Shown here: positions 44,401 to 52,683 of the stretch, one piece after another
Numbering within the stretch: position 1 is the stretch's first letter
Layout: each line of letters starts with the position of its first letter
Assembly: GCA_937959115.1 (NCBI GenBank)
Contig: CALGAW010000017.1
Span: forward strand, 1 to 64,000
DNA length: 64,000 nucleotides
DNA from: an uncultured Saprospiraceae bacterium
GTDB taxonomy: Bacteria > Bacteroidota > Bacteroidia > Chitinophagales > Saprospiraceae
Direction: 5' to 3'
Translations under genes and position numbers: made by a program
Notes under the pieces: generated by a model
Told to the model about the DNA's origin: nothing
The model's input: the letters and a program-made list of their open reading frames with translations, nothing else
The model's database searches: none

Positions 44401-47342
44401 GTCATATTTGTTGCCACATCAGATTTACAAGTTCCCTTTAATCCGACATAGATACTACCCCAATTGGTTGTTGTTTTATCAATATCACGCCAACCTGGAG
44501 GCGGATATACCCATAAGTCGTTTCCAACCATTTTGTAGGTATTAATGCCAGTAATCAACCCCATTTGAATATTCCGAATGTCTACCGTTCCCGTAAATGT
44601 AAATGAAGGAGGGATTTCTATTCTAAAAGAATCCATTCGATAAGGTGGTCGGTATTCATTTGGATAGTTATCACCACTTGCCGTATTTTGGCAGAATAGA
44701 AAGCGAACAAGTTCTTCATCACATCCATCAATTCTTCGTTCCACTCTTCCTGCTCTCAAAAATGCCTTTTCAAACAACGCTCTATCACTGTAAGTATCAC
44801 ACTTTAATGTATCTCCACCACCATCAAAAGTAAAGTAGGTTCCAGTAAAATTAGTCATCTGGAATTGGGTGATTGCTGTAAAATCATCTGCTACGACAAA
44901 ATTTGCGACTACACGAATACTATCTGCACTATAAACTCCTGGAGTAGTCAGATCACCACCATAGAGGTAAGTAGAGCTTACCAATTCGTTGAATGAACTC
45001 AAATCAAATGTAAGACTAAAGTTGTCTGGACCTTCAATCACTGGCGTTGGTAAACTTGAAATTGGGAAATTATGCGTCGTTCCTTTGGAAACATCAACAA
45101 TTTCTACTGTTGCATCTACAAGCACAATCTGGTCAATTCCACTTGCAATGTTTGAATAGGTAACTTTATAAAACAGATCAGTTAGCGCGGTATCGGAAAT
45201 GACTGCACCACTACTGATATTCATGGTATCATGAGGGTAATAAAAATCAAAATTAAATTCCGTGCCATCGTCTAGATCTACAAGAGCAGTACGAGTTGCA
45301 TTTGTCCAGCCAGGTGTTGTTCTTCTAGCATCAAAATCAGTCGTAACTGGACCGGTACAAGGATTTGGACAATGAGATGAAATTTGTATTTCATAGCAAT
45401 GTATATCAGACTCCCAACAAACATTTCCATTTCCATCACTGCATGAATAGTGTGTTGTAAGTGGCAAGATAATCGGGTTTACAACTCCTGCCGAACAATC
45501 CAATTGTAATTGAAAGGGGTACACCCCAGCCATGTAGCGATCAAGCGTATAAACCACTTGATTTCCTACTTGGGCGATTGTTGGATTTAGCGCAGCATGA
45601 ATTGGGTTGGTTTGTGGGTTTGGACCAATTGAAATACCAGGAGGAAAATCAATAGTAACATACCAATCAGAAGAAGCACTATTTAGAGCAGCCTGCCCAT
45701 TACACAAGGGATAAGCACCTCCGTAACCACCAAAAACAGGAGTAAATTCTACATTGAATACATCCCCGTCATTAATATCTAAAGGTCCTGTGAATATAGA
45801 AGGATTAAGGTAATCCTTAATAATATTTGTATAGTTCAAATCAATTCGATCTGGTGGTGCCAAGACTCCACATTGATTTTCCCAGCTAACATCAAAATAT
45901 AAATGTTCCCAACCAAGGTAATTAGCTTGAGCATCATTGCATACAGGATCATCAGGTTCAAGCCAATATTCAAAGGTTACTAGAATAGAATCTCCTATTG
46001 GTAAATCATCATAATAGCCGTCTCCATCAACATCATCCAACCCTCCTACTCCATCTGGGTCATTTGTATAAAAGTCGGGCGGAATAAAACTAGCTGGCCC
46101 TCTAGAGGTTACATTATGAAACAGCGCAGAATCGGCTACTGGAAAACCATTCAATTCAAAGTTATCCCAAAATCTGGTTCCTTGTCTATCAGATCCCCAA
46201 GTGGTGCGCGTTTGGGGTGTTGAAATAGGCGTGTTGTTTGTTCCCATTCCAAAAATAATTGCAACATCAGTAGCGACAGCTCCTCCTGCTGGGGAGGTTT
46301 CTATTCCTGTATTTGTAATTAATACTTCATAAAAAACAGAATTGCAAAGCTCTGGTCTGGGCCTTGAAACTGTTGTTAAATTTACAACGGGTACTCCATT
46401 GGAAATATTTACAACCCCTTCTTGAGGTACCGATGACAAACATATTTCGGAATTACATCCCCAGTTTGAATGATGATAACTAGAAGCATTGTAACATCCG
46501 CGAACTGTAAAGGTTTCTACGAATAACATCTCTTCACCATTATCGAAACAGCCATTTCCATTCCCAACGGAGCTGAAGGGAGCAACACTCATGTCTATAT
46601 TGTAAAACAAGGTGTCTGCAGTGCTTGTACTATTTGGGGAAACACTAGCAGGAGTTAAAAGAGTTCCGCTGAAATACAGACTATAATTAACCAAATCTCT
46701 ACCAACAATTACATAATGCTCGTACCTAGACAGACAACCCAAACCTCCTTGTCTAACAATTACATCACGTGTTTCAAAAGTTCCAACTGTGGAAAATATT
46801 GGATCAACAGGCAGAATACTAAGTACACCATAATTTACTTGGTAAGAATTGACTGTTGGGTCAGTATCTGAATCAGTTTTAGGAGTGCCATTATCATTAT
46901 AATTAATCGTAACTTCCTCTTTGAATGTACCAGAGTTAAGACTATGATCTACTGCTGCACAGTTTCCTGACCTAGTAATTGTAAAGGTGACCTCATCACC
47001 TGCATTCCACGACGATAAATTTGAAAGTCCAAACACTGGATTTGAAAGATCCATTATGTTGACTTCTGTTACCGTATAGCCTATTGGTCCACTCGAGAGA
47101 TTTATGCTTCCCGACTCATATAAAATACCTGGGGGTAAGCCAATTGTCATTTCAAAATCACTTAGACCAATGTCCTTTGCCAATACCTTTATTTCAGAGT
47201 CAGAAGTACTTTGACAAATGTCTATTTGTGCTGGTGTATAGTCGATTTGATATTCTGTATTATTAATCTGGGCATTTATAATAACACTAATAAAAAAAGA
47301 AAAAAAGAAGATGGCAAATTTGAGAAAACATGGGTGGTTCAT
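41421..47342 (-). CDS. Giant SprB-repeat surface protein E with shared C-terminal module
   Basis: A 1973-residue collinear paralogue of D. Signal peptide ends near VIINAQ; the N-terminal domain starts INNTEYQIDYTPAQIDICQ; a long beta-rich middle has the same landmarks as D (IGPNPQTNPIHAALNP, YLYGGDLTTPGVY, SDCGNQTIDVGHNWDC). About four SprB repeats follow (GGTMPYSYQWSDG, GGIPGYSYEWSSG, GGTPTYAYLWDSN and GGSPGYTYQWDMA). The tail has DCDGDGVTNEDECTDGTDP and the C-terminal domain ending NNTDSERLVYFK. Within this last domain it is closer to A-C in wording (WDIGLTQAALVPVQN, GFQSFYDPQSTDGQ) than D is. A TAGGTTTG box (47441-47448) is a possible promoter. Only 104 bp separate it from D, so the two may be transcribed together. 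Surface adhesion is inference. Confidence 0.87.
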   Translation of the reverse strand: MNHPCFLKFAIFFFSFFISVIINAQINNTEYQIDYTPAQIDICQSTSDSEIKVLAKDIGLSDFEMTIGLPPGILYESGSINLSSGPIGYTVTEVNIMDLSNPVFGLSNLSSWNAGDEVTFTITRSGNCAAVDHSLNSGTFKEEVTINYNDNGTPKTDSDTDPTVNSYQVNYGVLSILPVDPIFSTVGTFETRDVIVRQGGLGCLSRYEHYVIVGRDLVNYSLYFSGTLLTPASVSPNSTSTADTLFYNIDMSVAPFSSVGNGNGCFDNGEEMLFVETFTVRGCYNASSYHHSNWGCNSEICLSSVPQEGVVNISNGVPVVNLTTVSRPRPELCNSVFYEVLITNTGIETSPAGGAVATDVAIIFGMGTNNTPISTPQTRTTWGSDRQGTRFWDNFELNGFPVADSALFHNVTSRGPASFIPPDFYTNDPDGVGGLDDVDGDGYYDDLPIGDSILVTFEYWLEPDDPVCNDAQANYLGWEHLYFDVSWENQCGVLAPPDRIDLNYTNIIKDYLNPSIFTGPLDINDGDVFNVEFTPVFGGYGGAYPLCNGQAALNSASSDWYVTIDFPPGISIGPNPQTNPIHAALNPTIAQVGNQVVYTLDRYMAGVYPFQLQLDCSAGVVNPIILPLTTHYSCSDGNGNVCWESDIHCYEIQISSHCPNPCTGPVTTDFDARRTTPGWTNATRTALVDLDDGTEFNFDFYYPHDTMNISSGAVISDTALTDLFYKVTYSNIASGIDQIVLVDATVEIVDVSKGTTHNFPISSLPTPVIEGPDNFSLTFDLSSFNELVSSTYLYGGDLTTPGVYSADSIRVVANFVVADDFTAITQFQMTNFTGTYFTFDGGGDTLKCDTYSDRALFEKAFLRAGRVERRIDGCDEELVRFLFCQNTASGDNYPNEYRPPYRMDSFRIEIPPSFTFTGTVDIRNIQMGLITGINTYKMVGNDLWVYPPPGWRDIDKTTTNWGSIYVGLKGTCKSDVATNMTYEWHGTEYYYHPNPAVHKSFVSSYVVNTITYSAPEFSIQANNPVQSGVKEEVSWDIDVCNTTSFANVDYNWLSIENNPNVLITAVSEVVNGVESTLPYLVSVDGIYVQIGAINNVECRTVRISAKYSDCGNQTIDVGHNWDCNAYPQSLAADDPSCYLIETLTITPQPAQVQLSITDQPNIIGLCSLLTYDLEINSAQLADIVDPSFSIIFNNAPGITVNSVSFEYPAGSGNIETLNPTVSPTSLSFDLNDHSAILANSGINGTITATDPNDRKVLISIEMITDCDFISGSTLKFQVGGNQPCGEPAIGDQIVLISDNLELPQAQNLYDANVAISTNPLGTVCNSSALVDVQIFITGGNTAGSDSSFLTLPAGTSFDSGTFNCTPSAGVFCPTYSVTTINGQEVLVMVIPPGMNSGDLLDFSFEVTADLTVFSQGDSLEIVNTTELNNIACGSSLCSSISAQTGYGTSVIEIDQVLVASASASTAVICFGESNGTATANASGGTMPYSYQWSDGSVLGIATGLGVGNYMVTITDSKGCIAVDSIYVASPSVVDVTLNQSDLSCNGFSDGVINAVTGGGIPGYSYEWSSGATTQGISGLGTGTYTVSVTDANGCVSVESTTITEPAVLSCNMTVTDATCNGYKDGFATAATTGGTPTYAYLWDSNAFNQTTQTAVGLGAGTYDLTITDDRGCLTQCAVTINEPTKLKVFVNSKDVSCIGLSDGSITLNANGGSPGYTYQWDMAAGSQTVPSISGLAAGTYEVTVTDNLGCFSIVYILVETENCDPCTLDICAVIGSSPNHPLSSLDCDGDGVTNEDECTDGTDPLDPCDFEDTSITGPVTADQSDCENLCPDLSPVMTILPGNIAGMSAVEVAIEVVELDSVDTDGSVIIVRMPSDPRLVFVWDIGLTQAALVPVQNPEWNYLGDNGFVHTWTYNGPGLVIKGEKRSALGFQSFYDPQSTDGQTTLTATVLPFGGGECEITNNTDSERLVYFK

Positions 47343-47440
47343 AGTCGTATACAGTTTATACCTTTGTTTGAAAACAAAAAGGAAAGGTTATTCAATTGGA
47401 TAAGATAGGAACATCAATATAGTTAATCATTTTCTTATAT

Positions 47441-47448
47441 CAAACCTA
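47441..47448 (-). promoter_or_regulatory. Candidate -7 box for the giant gene pair (TAGGTTTG)
   Basis: Minus-strand TAGGTTTG fits TAnnTTTG and would give a leader of about 90 bases before giant E. No good -33 element is visible. The 293-base divergent gap (47343-47635) shows little else; TATATTTA near 47614 on the plus strand may serve the DinB-like gene. Confidence 0.4.
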
Positions 47449-47635
47449 ATTTATACGTTCTCGTTCTATTTAAAATAAAATAATACATAAGCCTTTAAAC
47501 TTTAAGATTCTTAATATTTCTACTCAAACTAAAATTATTTTGGTCTTCATTATTTTACTGAATCTATTTGAAAGGTTAATAAATGGAACTCTTTTCTTGA
47601 AAATGATGTTTGACTAATATATTTAAGGATATAAA

Positions 47636-48106
47636 ATGAACAATTTCAGAGAAAATGGAGCGATTGGTGCTTTATTAGATGAATACGAGCGAGCACTGAA
47701 TGAATTAGCTGATTCGTTAAATCGGATATCGGATACACAATTGAAGGAAATAGTAGACCCAACAAATGAAGATTGCGCCTCAATCCAAACAATTCTGTCT
47801 CATGTGATCAAAGCAGGAGATTGGTATTTGATAGAGATAAAAAGAGCGTTAGGAGAATCAGTGGATCAGCCCGTTAAAATACAATTCCAAACAGTAGAAG
47901 CGTATACAAACCATTTTCCAATACTTATAAAGAACCTAGAAAAATTGTTTAATAAGTATCCCGACATCGATCTTTATTCACCTCGTAATTTTAGATGGAA
48001 ACACATTAGTAATATCGACTTATTGTTAGAGCATGCAATTGTTCATATATTAAGACACAGGAGACAAATAGAACGGTATTTTTTAACTATCACAACAAGA
48101 ACATGA
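47636..48106 (+). CDS. DinB/YfiT-like four-helix protein
   Basis: A 156-residue soluble protein, all-helical. The first helix region reads LLDEYERALNELADSLNRI; a His sits in ILSHVIKAGDWYL and two more in LLEHAIVHILRHRRQIERY. These are the places where the DinB superfamily binds a metal ion. Many members are thiol-dependent transferases or stress proteins, and the specific reaction cannot be told from sequence. The ATG is preceded by AAGGA. Its stop overlaps the start of the SUKH-domain gene by four bases (ATGA), so the two proteins are translationally coupled and may work together. Confidence 0.75.
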   Translation: MNNFRENGAIGALLDEYERALNELADSLNRISDTQLKEIVDPTNEDCASIQTILSHVIKAGDWYLIEIKRALGESVDQPVKIQFQTVEAYTNHFPILIKNLEKLFNKYPDIDLYSPRNFRWKHISNIDLLLEHAIVHILRHRRQIERYFLTITTRT

Positions 48107-49518
48107 GACATGAGCAACAAGTAATTAGAATCATCGAAAAGCTACAGCAAGCAAAGAAAGCAGATCCAACATATCAAGTGTTTGGGGCCTCTAAACATAA
48201 TTATGAGCTTAGTGAGCCTGCTGTTAAAAGTGAGATTGCTGAATTTGAAAACCGCTACAATATTACATTACCAGATTGCTACAAATCATTTGTCTTACAT
48301 ATTGGAAACGGAGCAAAGAATAGTCAAAACTCAGGCGCTGGACCATTCTATGGGATTTACCCCGTTGGAAAATCGATCCATGATCTTTGCGATCAACCAG
48401 AAAATAGTCTTCAAAACCCTGTTATCCTACATCCTGAAATGACCAACAAAGATTGGGAGGAAATTATCAGAAAAATAGAAGATGACGATGATATTTCAGA
48501 TGAAGACTACGATCTAGAATTAGAAAAAATATTTGGTGGTATCCTGCCAATCGGATCTCAAGGTTGTACCTACTTACATGGCATTCTATTAAATGGTCCA
48601 CACAAAGGCAAGATCGTGAACCTAGATCTTGATTTACAACGTCCAATATTTTGCTATGAAGAAAATTTCCTTGATTGGTACGAGCGATGGTTAGACGAAG
48701 TCATTTCAGGAGATCTATTTGATAGCGCAAGCTGGTTTGGATATAACCGAGGAGGATCTGTTAAACAGTTGATTGAAGGCTTCTTAAAAACAAATGGCGA
48801 AGAGAAAATGAGCTACCTCGCAGGATTGAGCTGTAAATCAAAACTTGACAACCTGGCCTATGAGGTTTTAGAAAATGAATACCTACAAACGACTGAAATC
48901 CAAATGAAAAAGAAGATGCTACAACTTCTATACAAAACAAATAGCGACAAGACCAAAAACCATTTAATAGAATATGGAAAGACAGACCTAATAGCAGTTT
49001 TTGAATTTATTTTCTGGTACTCAAAAGACAAAAGTAGGGAATGGTTTCCATACATTAAATCCAACATTTATAGAGTTGAGGATGAAAAGACTTTAAGATT
49101 CTGTAAATATGTTTTGACTGAGACAGGGTTGAATTTTGGAGCATTGTTTCTCCCATTCATCAATAACAAAAACCCAATTATTAAAGAAATGGCGTTCCTT
49201 ACACTAAGTGAATGCAAAAACAAAATTGACTATTTAGATACCTTCATAGAAGGTTTATCAGATGAGTCTAACGAAATTGTGCGGATTTCCTTACAAGCAT
49301 TGACGGGTATTGAGCATCCTTCATTACTAAGAGCATACAAGAAACTTGTTGACCGGTTTCCTGAAGAAAAGGACTACATCCTAGTCAATTTGAATAACAG
49401 ATTGAAGGAAATCGGACTTCATGAGCAACAGCTAAGAGCAATGAGCACTAAGCAAGTCGAACAGTTGATTAAGAAACAAAAGGGACCGAGTCTATTTAAT
49501 TTTTGGAAAAAGTTCTAG
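48103..49518 (+). CDS. SMI1/KNR4 (SUKH) domain protein with helical-repeat C-terminus
   Basis: The protein has 471 residues. The SMI1/KNR4 domain covers about 25-205, with the typical opening IAEFENRYNITLPDCYKSFV, then IGNGA, GPFYGIYP and a later LPIGSQGCTYLHGILLNG segment and FLDWYERWLDEV. The remainder is helical and reads like HEAT-type repeats (EMAFLTLSECKNKIDYLD, VRISLQALTGIEHPS). SUKH domains are frequent in immunity proteins of bacterial toxin systems and in other intracellular regulators. No toxin gene is seen next to it here, so an immunity role is only possible. No signal peptide: cytoplasmic. Coupled to the DinB-like gene by a 4-bp overlap. Confidence 0.8.
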   Translation: MRHEQQVIRIIEKLQQAKKADPTYQVFGASKHNYELSEPAVKSEIAEFENRYNITLPDCYKSFVLHIGNGAKNSQNSGAGPFYGIYPVGKSIHDLCDQPENSLQNPVILHPEMTNKDWEEIIRKIEDDDDISDEDYDLELEKIFGGILPIGSQGCTYLHGILLNGPHKGKIVNLDLDLQRPIFCYEENFLDWYERWLDEVISGDLFDSASWFGYNRGGSVKQLIEGFLKTNGEEKMSYLAGLSCKSKLDNLAYEVLENEYLQTTEIQMKKKMLQLLYKTNSDKTKNHLIEYGKTDLIAVFEFIFWYSKDKSREWFPYIKSNIYRVEDEKTLRFCKYVLTETGLNFGALFLPFINNKNPIIKEMAFLTLSECKNKIDYLDTFIEGLSDESNEIVRISLQALTGIEHPSLLRAYKKLVDRFPEEKDYILVNLNNRLKEIGLHEQQLRAMSTKQVEQLIKKQKGPSLFNFWKKF

Positions 49519-49553
49519 GAAGAAAACGAGTTAACCTGCTTTTACAACGCTTC

Positions 49554-50261
49554 TCAAAATAATAGGAAACCCACTCTTACTCTTGCGGAAACACCAACTC
49601 CCCCAGGGTTACTGGAAGCTCTGCGGCTTAAGACGATTAAATTTGGGCCGTAATTCCCCATAAAGCCTGCTGGGCCAATCTCGCAATCCGTACAGGTCGC
49701 TTCGTGCCCTGCTAGGTGCAGTGTGCTATAGTTCAAACCTAATGAGAAGTCAAAGACAAGGATTCTCCATGCTAGCTCTTGAAAACCAAACCCTAAGTCG
49801 AATTTAGAGGAGAGTATACCGTTTTCTGCATAGCGCACATACTCTTCGTTATCAGGGAACAAATTATCATGAAAAAATTCATTCCAAACAAGATCTGCCT
49901 TTCCCATGCTAAAACCTGAGTACCAGTACGTTCCCTTAGGAGCAGGAATCGCCTTTGAAGCAAAATATTTTAATTGGAGACCAACTTGAAAGTCTTTAAT
50001 TGATCCAAGTTCACTTGGGTATTCGCCAAACCTCAATTTGTAGTCTTCCAAATACTGTGTATACTTATTATTGGACGTTTGAACACCAAGGTAAGCACTC
50101 ACATTCCGGAGCAGTACTATCTCAACCCCTGCCTCAATTCCTCTATCCAATAATGGTGTCGCCAAGTCCGTTTTAAGGATGATCCGTTTGCCTAAATATC
50201 CCGATTGTCCAGTCAGGGAAAGGCAAATTAGACATAATATAATGACGAATACAGGTCTCAC
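49554..50261 (-). CDS. Secreted envelope protein, probable outer-membrane barrel
   Basis: A 235-residue protein. A GTG start overlaps the stop of the upstream lipoprotein gene (GTGA); a hydrophobic signal peptide (VFVIILCLICLSLTGQ) follows. The rest alternates short amphipathic strands (KRIILKTDLATPLL, GVEIVLLRNVSAYLGV, FDLGFGFQELAWRILVFDF) and ends in ARVRVGFLLF. A terminal Phe after alternating hydrophobic residues fits an outer-membrane beta-barrel signature. No named family recognised. It is the last gene of a three-gene operon with an M48 protease and a lipoprotein, so a link to envelope maintenance is a reasonable inference. Confidence 0.7.
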   Translation of the reverse strand: MRPVFVIILCLICLSLTGQSGYLGKRIILKTDLATPLLDRGIEAGVEIVLLRNVSAYLGVQTSNNKYTQYLEDYKLRFGEYPSELGSIKDFQVGLQLKYFASKAIPAPKGTYWYSGFSMGKADLVWNEFFHDNLFPDNEEYVRYAENGILSSKFDLGFGFQELAWRILVFDFSLGLNYSTLHLAGHEATCTDCEIGPAGFMGNYGPNLIVLSRRASSNPGGVGVSARVRVGFLLF

Positions 50262-50986
50262 TTAATCATTAATTTATAACTATCATACAGCATTGCATTG
50301 ATAGTTGATTTGTTAATCGATTGGGTCACTTTTCTCAATTCTTTATGAACGATTTCCCCCTTGCTCACGTCTGCAACAATATTGTAGTAATACAGATCCG
50401 TTTCGATGTGTGCTAAATTATACAATCCAAGTGGTGGAAACAAAAGTACTAGTAAAAAATTTCCTGCACGTGGCTTCTTATGAATATTGATGCCTTGTAT
50501 TGCAAAATAGTTGGTTGAATATTCTTTAGAAAGGTGCGAGTATTCTGATGAAATAATCGGTTTTTTATTAAACTTATAGATTCCGTTCAATTTACTATTC
50601 TTGCTTCCACCTTCAAATTCCTGCATAAAGGCAGCATGCAGAATCTCTTGTTTCAACGGGGCAAGCTTGTTATAAAAATCACTTGTAATATCCAAATTCT
50701 TAGTTTCATTAATGACTTCTATCTCCAAGCCATTTCTTTCCCCATTGGTTTTAATTGCTTCAATAAAGTTTTTTTCTACGGTTTTATAAAACTTAAAATC
50801 TCTTGGATCTTCCATTGAAGTACTAGTCACCACTTCAAAATCAGGGCTAACACTGACGATTTTTTCAATCCCATTCAATTGACCAGCAACTCCTTTTTCA
50901 ACTTTCAAACTAGAACCACAAGCTGAACATAGTAAAGTACAACTCAACGTAACCACCAAAATTTCAAAACTTATATTTTGAATCAT
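50258..50986 (-). CDS. Putative lipoprotein
   Basis: A 242-residue protein. The N-terminus (FEILVVTLSCTLLCSACGSS) is a signal peptide whose CSAC end may be a lipobox; Cys at -3 is unusual but tolerated. The mature part is mixed alpha/beta, with a central hydrophobic patch (NFLLVLLFPPLGLYNLAHIE) that could touch a membrane. No motif assigns a function. It lies 6 bp downstream of the M48 protease gene and overlaps the next gene by four bases, so the three proteins are made together. Confidence 0.68.
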   Translation of the reverse strand: MIQNISFEILVVTLSCTLLCSACGSSLKVEKGVAGQLNGIEKIVSVSPDFEVVTSTSMEDPRDFKFYKTVEKNFIEAIKTNGERNGLEIEVINETKNLDITSDFYNKLAPLKQEILHAAFMQEFEGGSKNSKLNGIYKFNKKPIISSEYSHLSKEYSTNYFAIQGINIHKKPRAGNFLLVLLFPPLGLYNLAHIETDLYYYNIVADVSKGEIVHKELRKVTQSINKSTINAMLYDSYKLMIK

Positions 50987-50992
50987 CCTTGA

Positions 50993-52384
50993 TTAGTTTT
51001 CCAGTTTATTATTCGCAAATATCCAATGATTTCCATTAGGAAACAACTCTATGTATTTCTTATAATATTGAATGCTACTTGATTTCCCTTTGTAAAGTTC
51101 AGTAAGCTTGGCCAGTGTAATTAAAATGCCGTCATTATCTCTATACTCATTGTATTGATCTGAAACATACCCTTCAATGATATTTTGCATTCCAGAGACT
51201 GCATATTGGTTGAGCAAGCAATAAACACCAGCAAGATCAGGATCTACAATTCTTCCTGCATCAAAAAACACGTCTTCTATTTCCTGTTCTTTATGATAAT
51301 AGGCAACATAATACAGATTTTCTGACAACTTCTCTCTTAAAAATTCATTGTTTGGATGCTCGATCAACAATCTAAGTGCATAGCAAATGGATCGGATATA
51401 ATCAGAGGACCTAAATGTGTTTTGGACAAGTTCAAATTGGCTAATTTTTTTTATGCTTCTAAAATCTGAGGTGCTTTTTTCAGTTTTTCTTTCAGTGGTA
51501 AAATTTCGATTATAATACTGCAGAAACCGTTCCTTACGTTGAATTAGAGACTTGGAAGTTTCATCTTCCAGAGTGTTATATCCTTCCATTAACGTTGAAT
51601 AGTCACCTTTTTTACAAGAGTTGGAAGCGGTCAATTTAACACGAGAAGAAGATAAATTTACCGGCAGCTCATCATTGTAGTTAACATCTTTATAAATAAG
51701 AATGTCAAAAACGTTAGCGGCTTCCTCTAAGTTGTATGTTGAATTTTTAAGGAAATCAATTGCTATTCTATCGGCTTCATATTCATTCTTGACAGAATAA
51801 GAAATACTTGATTTCCTGTTGTCTACAGCACGTCTTTGTACATCTCTCAATCGTTGTTTATGCACATATTGCTGATAAGGATGCTCTCTGATGACGTGTG
51901 CCATTTCATGTGCAAGCACGAATGCGAGCTGGTCCTCATTCTCCAAAAGTGCGAGTAACCCAATGTTAACGATAATGGTTCCATCATTCCATGCTGTGGC
52001 ATTTGGTTGATGAAAACGGCTGACAAATACTCTAAATGGCATCTTGATATTGGCAGCTTTTGATATTTTATCTACTACACCACCAACATATCGAGAGCAT
52101 TCATCGTTATAATAAATGTTTCCAGTAAGAAACAATTGACGCAAATTATACGTAGAAATTGTATTAAAACTAATCTCCTCTTTTTGCTTTGTTTCACTTG
52201 TAATTTTAAACAGAATTTCTGCAGGATTAATCCCAACGGCTATAAAGGCTGATGGTGGTTTCCCATCTTGTTCTATTGGAGTATAATTCTCACTGTATTG
52301 CCCACAAAGATCAGGGACAACTAGGAAACTCAACAAGGAGAGGTGACAAATTGTCAGAATATATTTAAACTGAATCGAAATCAT
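50993..52384 (-). CDS. M48-family metalloprotease, exported
   Basis: A 463-residue protein with an N-terminal signal peptide (about 1-28). The zinc site HEMAH is at residues 159-163 in LAFVLAHEMAHVIREHPYQQ; the third zinc ligand is in NEYEADRIAIDFL. The stretch TAWNDGTIIVNIGLL before it is typical of BepA/LoiP-type periplasmic M48 proteases. The C-terminal region (from about 320) is helical and TPR-like. Such enzymes help to assemble or degrade outer-membrane proteins. It heads an operon with a lipoprotein and a probable barrel protein. A TACATTTG box at 52429-52436 is a possible -7 element. Confidence 0.88.
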   Translation of the reverse strand: MISIQFKYILTICHLSLLSFLVVPDLCGQYSENYTPIEQDGKPPSAFIAVGINPAEILFKITSETKQKEEISFNTISTYNLRQLFLTGNIYYNDECSRYVGGVVDKISKAANIKMPFRVFVSRFHQPNATAWNDGTIIVNIGLLALLENEDQLAFVLAHEMAHVIREHPYQQYVHKQRLRDVQRRAVDNRKSSISYSVKNEYEADRIAIDFLKNSTYNLEEAANVFDILIYKDVNYNDELPVNLSSSRVKLTASNSCKKGDYSTLMEGYNTLEDETSKSLIQRKERFLQYYNRNFTTERKTEKSTSDFRSIKKISQFELVQNTFRSSDYIRSICYALRLLIEHPNNEFLREKLSENLYYVAYYHKEQEIEDVFFDAGRIVDPDLAGVYCLLNQYAVSGMQNIIEGYVSDQYNEYRDNDGILITLAKLTELYKGKSSSIQYYKKYIELFPNGNHWIFANNKLEN

Positions 52385-52683
52385 TCAATTAAATTGGAGC
52401 ATTAAATCTTAATTAAGGCAATATTTTCCAAATGTAGAATTTTTAAACTACTAACTAGAATTTTAGAAGGATCGAATGCAAAAATCAACCCAAATCTTAA
52501 TAAAAAGAGGCAATTCATTCCAACAAATTTGAAAAAAAATTAGAGTTTCTAAGAATTGGCTTGATTTTTATAGAATACTTAATGACGAAAGTCATGGATT
52601 AATGTTAGGAATACGACAACTTAGTTTCAATTATATGCTTAACTTTACCATTAAATATATTACACATAATTAAACAAAAAAAA
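52385..52683. other. Divergent intergenic region between the M48 operon and trxA
   Basis: A 299-base AT-rich gap. The minus-strand box at 52429-52436 serves the protease operon. At 52582-52595 a short hairpin (ATGAC, GAAA loop, GTCAT) has a GNRA-type tetraloop and could be part of the trxA leader. No further gene is seen. Confidence 0.45.
52429..52436 (-). promoter_or_regulatory. Candidate -7 box for the M48 operon (TACATTTG)
   Basis: Minus-strand TACATTTG fits TAnnTTTG and would give a leader of about 40 bases. No -33 TTG is obvious at the usual distance. Confidence 0.4.
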
